Positions 12,001-18,000 of a stretch of 18,918 nucleotides of DNA are shown one piece after another. The stretch spans positions 1 to 18,918 of the forward strand of contig DDUN01000047.1 of the NCBI GenBank assembly GCA_002344825.1, in the 5' to 3' direction. The notes beneath the pieces are model-generated. The model searched no databases, was not told where the DNA came from, and was given only the letters and a program-made list of their open reading frames with translations. The DNA is from Candidatus Multiplicimicrobium inquinatum. GTDB taxonomy: Bacteria; Omnitrophota; Omnitrophia; Omnitrophales; Aquincolibacteriaceae. Position numbers and translations under genes: made by a program. Every line of letters begins with the position of its first letter. Positions within the stretch are counted from its first letter, which is position 1.

Positions 12001-15000
12001 CGAGATGGAAGCGGGCGATATTAAAGCTCCGACCGTCAAAAATATTTGGGACGGCTGGCGTTCTTTGAGCGGAAAATTGAATACCCATGACCCAATTCTT
12101 TCCATGCCGGCCGGCGCTGTCGCTAATTTTCATAACGGCGCCATTGTTTACAACCAGGTTGATTTTGGCGCCGACACCGGTTTGCGTGTACTCAATCTGA
12201 ATGTTTCCAACTTTGCGAATCCGAGCAATCCTGTTCCGGTCCCCGGATCTTGGTACGAAATTTATGTTGAAGTGGAAACGGAATATGGCGAATGGGTTGA
12301 GCTCGGAATGATGAAAATTGACGCGTCCACTTCGATTAAGACAGGGCAGCTTGAAATTCCGGCGTCCGTTACAGGCCGTTACCAAAACGTGCGCTTAACC
12401 TGGGTGAATGACTATGAATACCGCAAGACCGACGATAAAGGTAAATACACTCCGGATGTAACGACGGATGGAGATAACAATTTGATGATTCATTCTTTGC
12501 GTGTCGCGAATACGGCGGCAGGCGCAACAACACCGACCCTTTTAACGCAGGTTTCGGGCAGTTCCTTTGCCCCCAGCTATCGCGAAAAACAATATTCCAA
12601 TCCGGAACAATGCGTGAATTTTGGCTGCGCGCAAAATGATTTTGGTGACGCGGAAGTTCGCTGGCTGGTTGACGGAGGGATTGATTTGGGCAGTTACGGA
12701 CAATATTTTCATCACCAAACGGATAAAACAAAAACATTGCATGAAGTCGGCGTAATTGACCTTGGCACCATGCAGGATTTTAGTCAAATCGCCATCCAGT
12801 ATTACGACAAAGACGGTCGCGTTTGGAGCAATCTTAAAATCCAAATTTCCGACGGATCACGCGACGCAAGCGGAAACTTGATTTGGAACGAACCTCCCGT
12901 GCATGACGGATCAAATTTAAACCGCACCTACAGCAAACTTGAAACATTTGATTTCACGACAGTCAAGGCGCGTTATATTCGCATTTTATCTTCCGGCGAT
13001 AAAACCAACGGTTGGATCACCATGGAAGAAGTTTATGTCCGTAATGTTAAACGCGATAGCATTTCAAGTTTGGCAGGTTATGACGTTGACTTTGCTCGGC
13101 AGCCCGGCGTTGGTTTGATTGACCTGCCGAGCGGTGTCACAAGCCCCGCGCTTGCTTTTGATGACGCGGCGAACACCTGGGCTTACCGCGCGACTGGCAA
13201 CAACAACCAAGTTCAGACCGCGAACGCGCTTAATCGCGAAAATGCCGTTTTGTTTGGAACGCTCGATCTCGGAGCTGTCCGCTTAATCAACACAGTTGAT
13301 TTGCATCTTTATGACGGAGATAACCGTCAGTATTATAATTTTATTGTTGAAGTGGCAGATGCCTCGAAAACAAATTGGGTCAAGGTTTTTGACGGAACTA
13401 ATTCAGGAAAAGATTACCAAGGTCTTCAGCAGATTACTTTTCCGCAGGACATGAATGTCCGTTACATTCGTGTTTATCTGAGCGGCAGCACGGAAAATGC
13501 TACCGCTCACATCGAGGGTATTTCTGCCTATCGAAACTCAAACGTCAATTACGCTTCTCAGTTATTAGGTTCACGGGTTTTATCCAACTATGCGGCCGCA
13601 AGTCTTGGCTGGAGCAAGGTTGGTACATCCGCCGTTTATAACGGAATTTCTTCCGCTTACGCGCCGCTTATCTATGACACTGTCGATTTTGGCACGACAA
13701 CAACCAATCGATATTTACAGGCTAATGTCCAATTGCCGGCCGGCGCGCTTTCCAATTATAGCGCGGCCCAGCTCGCGACCATGAATTACAAAATCACCGT
13801 TGAAGTTGAAAATGAGCCCGGAAACTGGGTTTCACTCGGCACAATTCAATATCCTGTTTCCCGCAATGAAACAGCCAGCAGTATCGCGATTCCGAACAGC
13901 ATCAGCGGCGGTACGCACCGGGTTCGCCTTATTTATGACGGAACCGGCACTCCTCTTGAAATTAAATCCGTGCGTGTTTTCGGCTCAGGCACAAACCCGA
14001 TTACTGATGGCAGCAATTTCCGCGCAAATTTTATTGCGCCTGCACCCGCGTCGTCTCATTTGCAAAATATTCTCGACGGTCAAAATGTGAACGGAAATCT
14101 TGAGCTTAATACGTTGGTTTTGACTCCAGGGACGAAAGACGCGACTTTGCATGAGGTAGGAATTATTGATTTGGGTCAGAATCGCTTAATCAACGAAGTG
14201 ACTCTTAATCTTTGGGATGGCGTCGCCAGCCAATATACGAATATGAAAATCATGGTTTCTGAAACCGGCGCAGAAGATCCGGCAGAATGGGAAACAGTTT
14301 ACGATCTGACAGGCTCTCAAATACGCATGGAAGGGCGGCAAACCATCAACTTTGCGTCAACCAATGCGCGGTATGTGAAAATTTTTCTCTCGGGCGATAT
14401 GACCAACGGAAAGATTCGCATTGAAGAAGCGCGTGTGTCTTTCAACAAAGTATTGGCTCAAAAGACAACGAGACCGCCCATTGATCTTGCGGCTCTGGCA
14501 GGTCCCACACCATCTTTTCTTTTGAATGTTAATAGCCCCGGGGTTCAAGTTGCGACAAAGAATCTGTTCCAAGTCGGTGTTATCAATCTCGGCGGCGTAA
14601 AAGAAATCGATCAAATTGCGGTTCAGTACTCTCATGCGGCCGAGACATTTCTCAATCTCAAGCTGGAAGTTTCAGAGGATGGTGTCATGTGGAAAACCGT
14701 CTACGACGGAACAGAGTTAAGCCGCACTTATTCCGGACTTGAAACTTTTGATTTTGAAAAAACGAAAGCGCAGTACGTGCGTCTTTCGTCTTCACGCAAC
14801 ACCGCAAATGGTTATATTGCGGTGAGCGGAATCCATGTTTACAGTACTGCCGCGCCCGCAGTGGAAGGCATTGATTTTATCCGCAGCGATAAAACCAAAT
14901 TCATCATTAATCCGAACGGTGAAACATTTGATTATTTCTATGTGAATAACGGTTTTATGGATCGTGATCTGTCGAACTCTTCTTATGCCCGCATGTATAT

Positions 15001-18000
15001 CGGATCCACGACTGACATGAAAATGGTCGGAACAATTGATATGGGCGAAAAACGCTTAATCAATCAAATTGATTTAGCGCGCTATGACAGTTCAGGTCAC
15101 GTTGCCGGAGGCAATTTGCGTATCGAAGTATCTGCGGACGGGCTCGCTTGGGAAAGTGTTTATGACAGCACGAGCGGCCAAGGGGATCTCAACTTTCAGG
15201 GAACTACTCAAGTTCAATTTGATGAAAGAGAAGTCCGTTATATCCGTCTTTTTGTCTCCGCTGATCATGGTAATAACTACGCGTATTTGAACGGCATTTC
15301 TGCTTATCTGACGCAGGATCGGGATTACTCAGGACCGGGCATGGGGGCGATCGCAATTGATAAGGTGGAAGTTCCGCCGCTTTCCAATGTTGTATTAAAG
15401 AGTGGGGCTCCGTCAACATGGTGGGGCTGGAACCAGGTCGGAACTTCCGCGGTTAATTTTACCGATATTACGAAACACGCTGCGGTTCTTGTTTATAACG
15501 GTGTTGATTTCGGCAGTGACGCGGTGGGCCGTCAGCTCGAATTGAATGTGCAGAATTATTCGAATAACGCTTATCCGCCGGTAGCGGGATCTAACTATCA
15601 AATCAAAGTTGAAATTGAAACATCGCTTGGTGAGTGGCAGGAGATCGGAATACTTACCATTCCCGCGTCAATCACGGCTCAAACCGGACGGATTTCGCTG
15701 CCCGATGAGATTGACGGCCGGTATCAAAATATCCGCCTGACTTGGCTGAATGATCAATCGACAGGTTCCGGCGCCAATACAAAAGATAATAATTTAATGG
15801 TTAACTCATTGGCGGGCGTCAGTGGCGGGGTAGTTCAGGCGGCAAAACTTGGTAATACGTTCGCCTCTTCTTATTATGATACGAAGCATGCCTTAACGGA
15901 TCGCAATGGCGGACGTTTCGCGTTGGATGCGAACGTTATTTACAACGGGTCCGATTACTTTTGGTCCAAGGATGCAACACCTCCGGCGGGAACATCCAAC
16001 CGTCATTTAGTTGAAATGGGTGTCATTGATCTTTGCAGCTCCGGCAATTGCGGTACGGACGGCACACGTTTTATCAATCAGATTGACGTTGATTTTTGGG
16101 CGCATGATGGGCGAGGACAGTACAATTTTAAAGTTCAGGTTTCAGATGACGGGGAAAAGTGGGACACCGTTTTTGACGGCTCGGATACGAACGTTATTTA
16201 CAACGATATTGAAAAAGTTACTTTCACAGGCCGCGATGTACGCTACATTAAAATTTTTGCTTCCCGCAATACATCTAATACCGGCGCGCATATCGAAGGT
16301 GTGCATGCCCGGTTTAATGCCGCCCTTGCGAATCAGACGATTGTGAAAAACCCACCGCGCACCACCGATATTAACTTTGCGACATTGCAAAGCGGTGCAA
16401 AATTTTTCGGGTACCAGTCAGCGACCAATAGCGGTAATTATGCCGCGACTGTAAGCCCTCAAAGTATTTTGGACGGCATCGACTCCACAAGCTCTTACGG
16501 CTACCGCACTAATTATGAAAGCTGGCTCACTGACAGCATGGTGGAAATTGGTACGCTTGATCTTGGAACCCAGCGCATGTTGAATGAAGTGTCGCTCACT
16601 TTCTATGATCATGCCGCGTATCGTTTTGCAAATTACCGTATTGACGTTTCTGATGATGGGATCACATGGGAAACGGTTTTTGACGCGACCGGACTCAATA
16701 CAACCTTTCAGGGACAGCAAACGGTTAATTTCTCAGAACGATCTGTGCGTTACGTAAAAGTTTTTCTTGGATCCAGTACTGCAAATGCCCATGGGCATAT
16801 TCAGGAAATTCGCGCTCAGCTCAGCTCAAATATCAATTACGCATCGGCTGCGATGGGTTCATCCGTAAAGTATATGGGTGACTGGACGGTGAGTGGTAAT
16901 GCGGCGGTCGCTAAAACTAACGGAAGCATTGTTTACGAACTTGATTTCGGAACAGTTGCCGGCGGCACACGCACCATCAGCTATAACGTTCAAAATTTTC
17001 AAAGCGAAGGCATTTTAAATTCGAACTTCAGAATTCTTTTCGAAGTTGAAACCGCTCCTGGAGTATGGAAAAGCCTTGGCTATGATACTGTGTTGGTTTC
17101 GAGTGCCGCAAAGGTCGGTTCGGTAACCATTCCGGCGGATATCACGCCGGGCAATCACCGTGTTCGCATGACCTGGACTAATAACCAGTCGCTCGACAGT
17201 CAGGACAATAATCTTCAAATTAACTCTCTCAATGTCGTCCGTAACGGTGTCAGTCTTGCAGCTAAATTGGGTAAGGACTTTGTATCGGCTGGAGGCACTA
17301 ATCTTTATTCAATGGCTTCTGGCTGCGGAGATAAAACAACCTGCTCAGTGCAGGACACCGAAACATGGGACGATGTTTATACGACATCCCGCTTTTTGAT
17401 TAACGGTGCCAATTCCGGGGGCACTTACAATTCTTTTTCAACCCTTCTGCCTACCAGCGGTAAAACATTGCATGAAATCGGCACCATTGATCTTGGCGTT
17501 GTCCGCAGTGTCAACGAAGTCATGGTGCATTTCTGGGATGATGGCCGTGTTTACAGCAATTTGAAAATTGAAGTTTCGGAAAATGGCACTGACTGGACAT
17601 CCGTTGTCGACGGCACCAATACCGAGACGGTTTACAGCGGACCCACGGCAATTACCTTTGCCAATCAAAATGTCCGCTACGTGCGTGTGTATTCGTCGGT
17701 GAGCACCAGCAATTATATTCATATCGAAGAAATACAGATACGTAACCGCCCGGTGCCGCCCGTCGTAACCGCGCCCGCGGCGCGCATTGAGAACGTTAAT
17801 TTTGGATTGAGCCTGCTGGGGTCAAAATTTGTTCCGGCCGCTTGGCTTCCCGCAAGCAGTTCCGGATTTGTCTGGCTGACTGACGGAGAAACAAGTGACG
17901 CTTCCCGCGCAAAGGGCGATTACGCAAAAATTCCGTTATGGGGTGATGAACGCATGCTGGAGCTGGGCGTACTTGATTTGGGCGGGAAACGCTTGATCAA

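Noticed and set aside
11945..12385. Open frame of 146 codons on the minus strand
   Set aside because: It lies antisense to DS3/X1, has a basic, low-complexity composition without domain motifs, and is explained by codon use of the real frame.
16011..16346. Open frame of 111 codons on the plus strand in another frame
   Set aside because: Overlaps the core of DS9, whose in-frame translation has all F5/8C landmarks.
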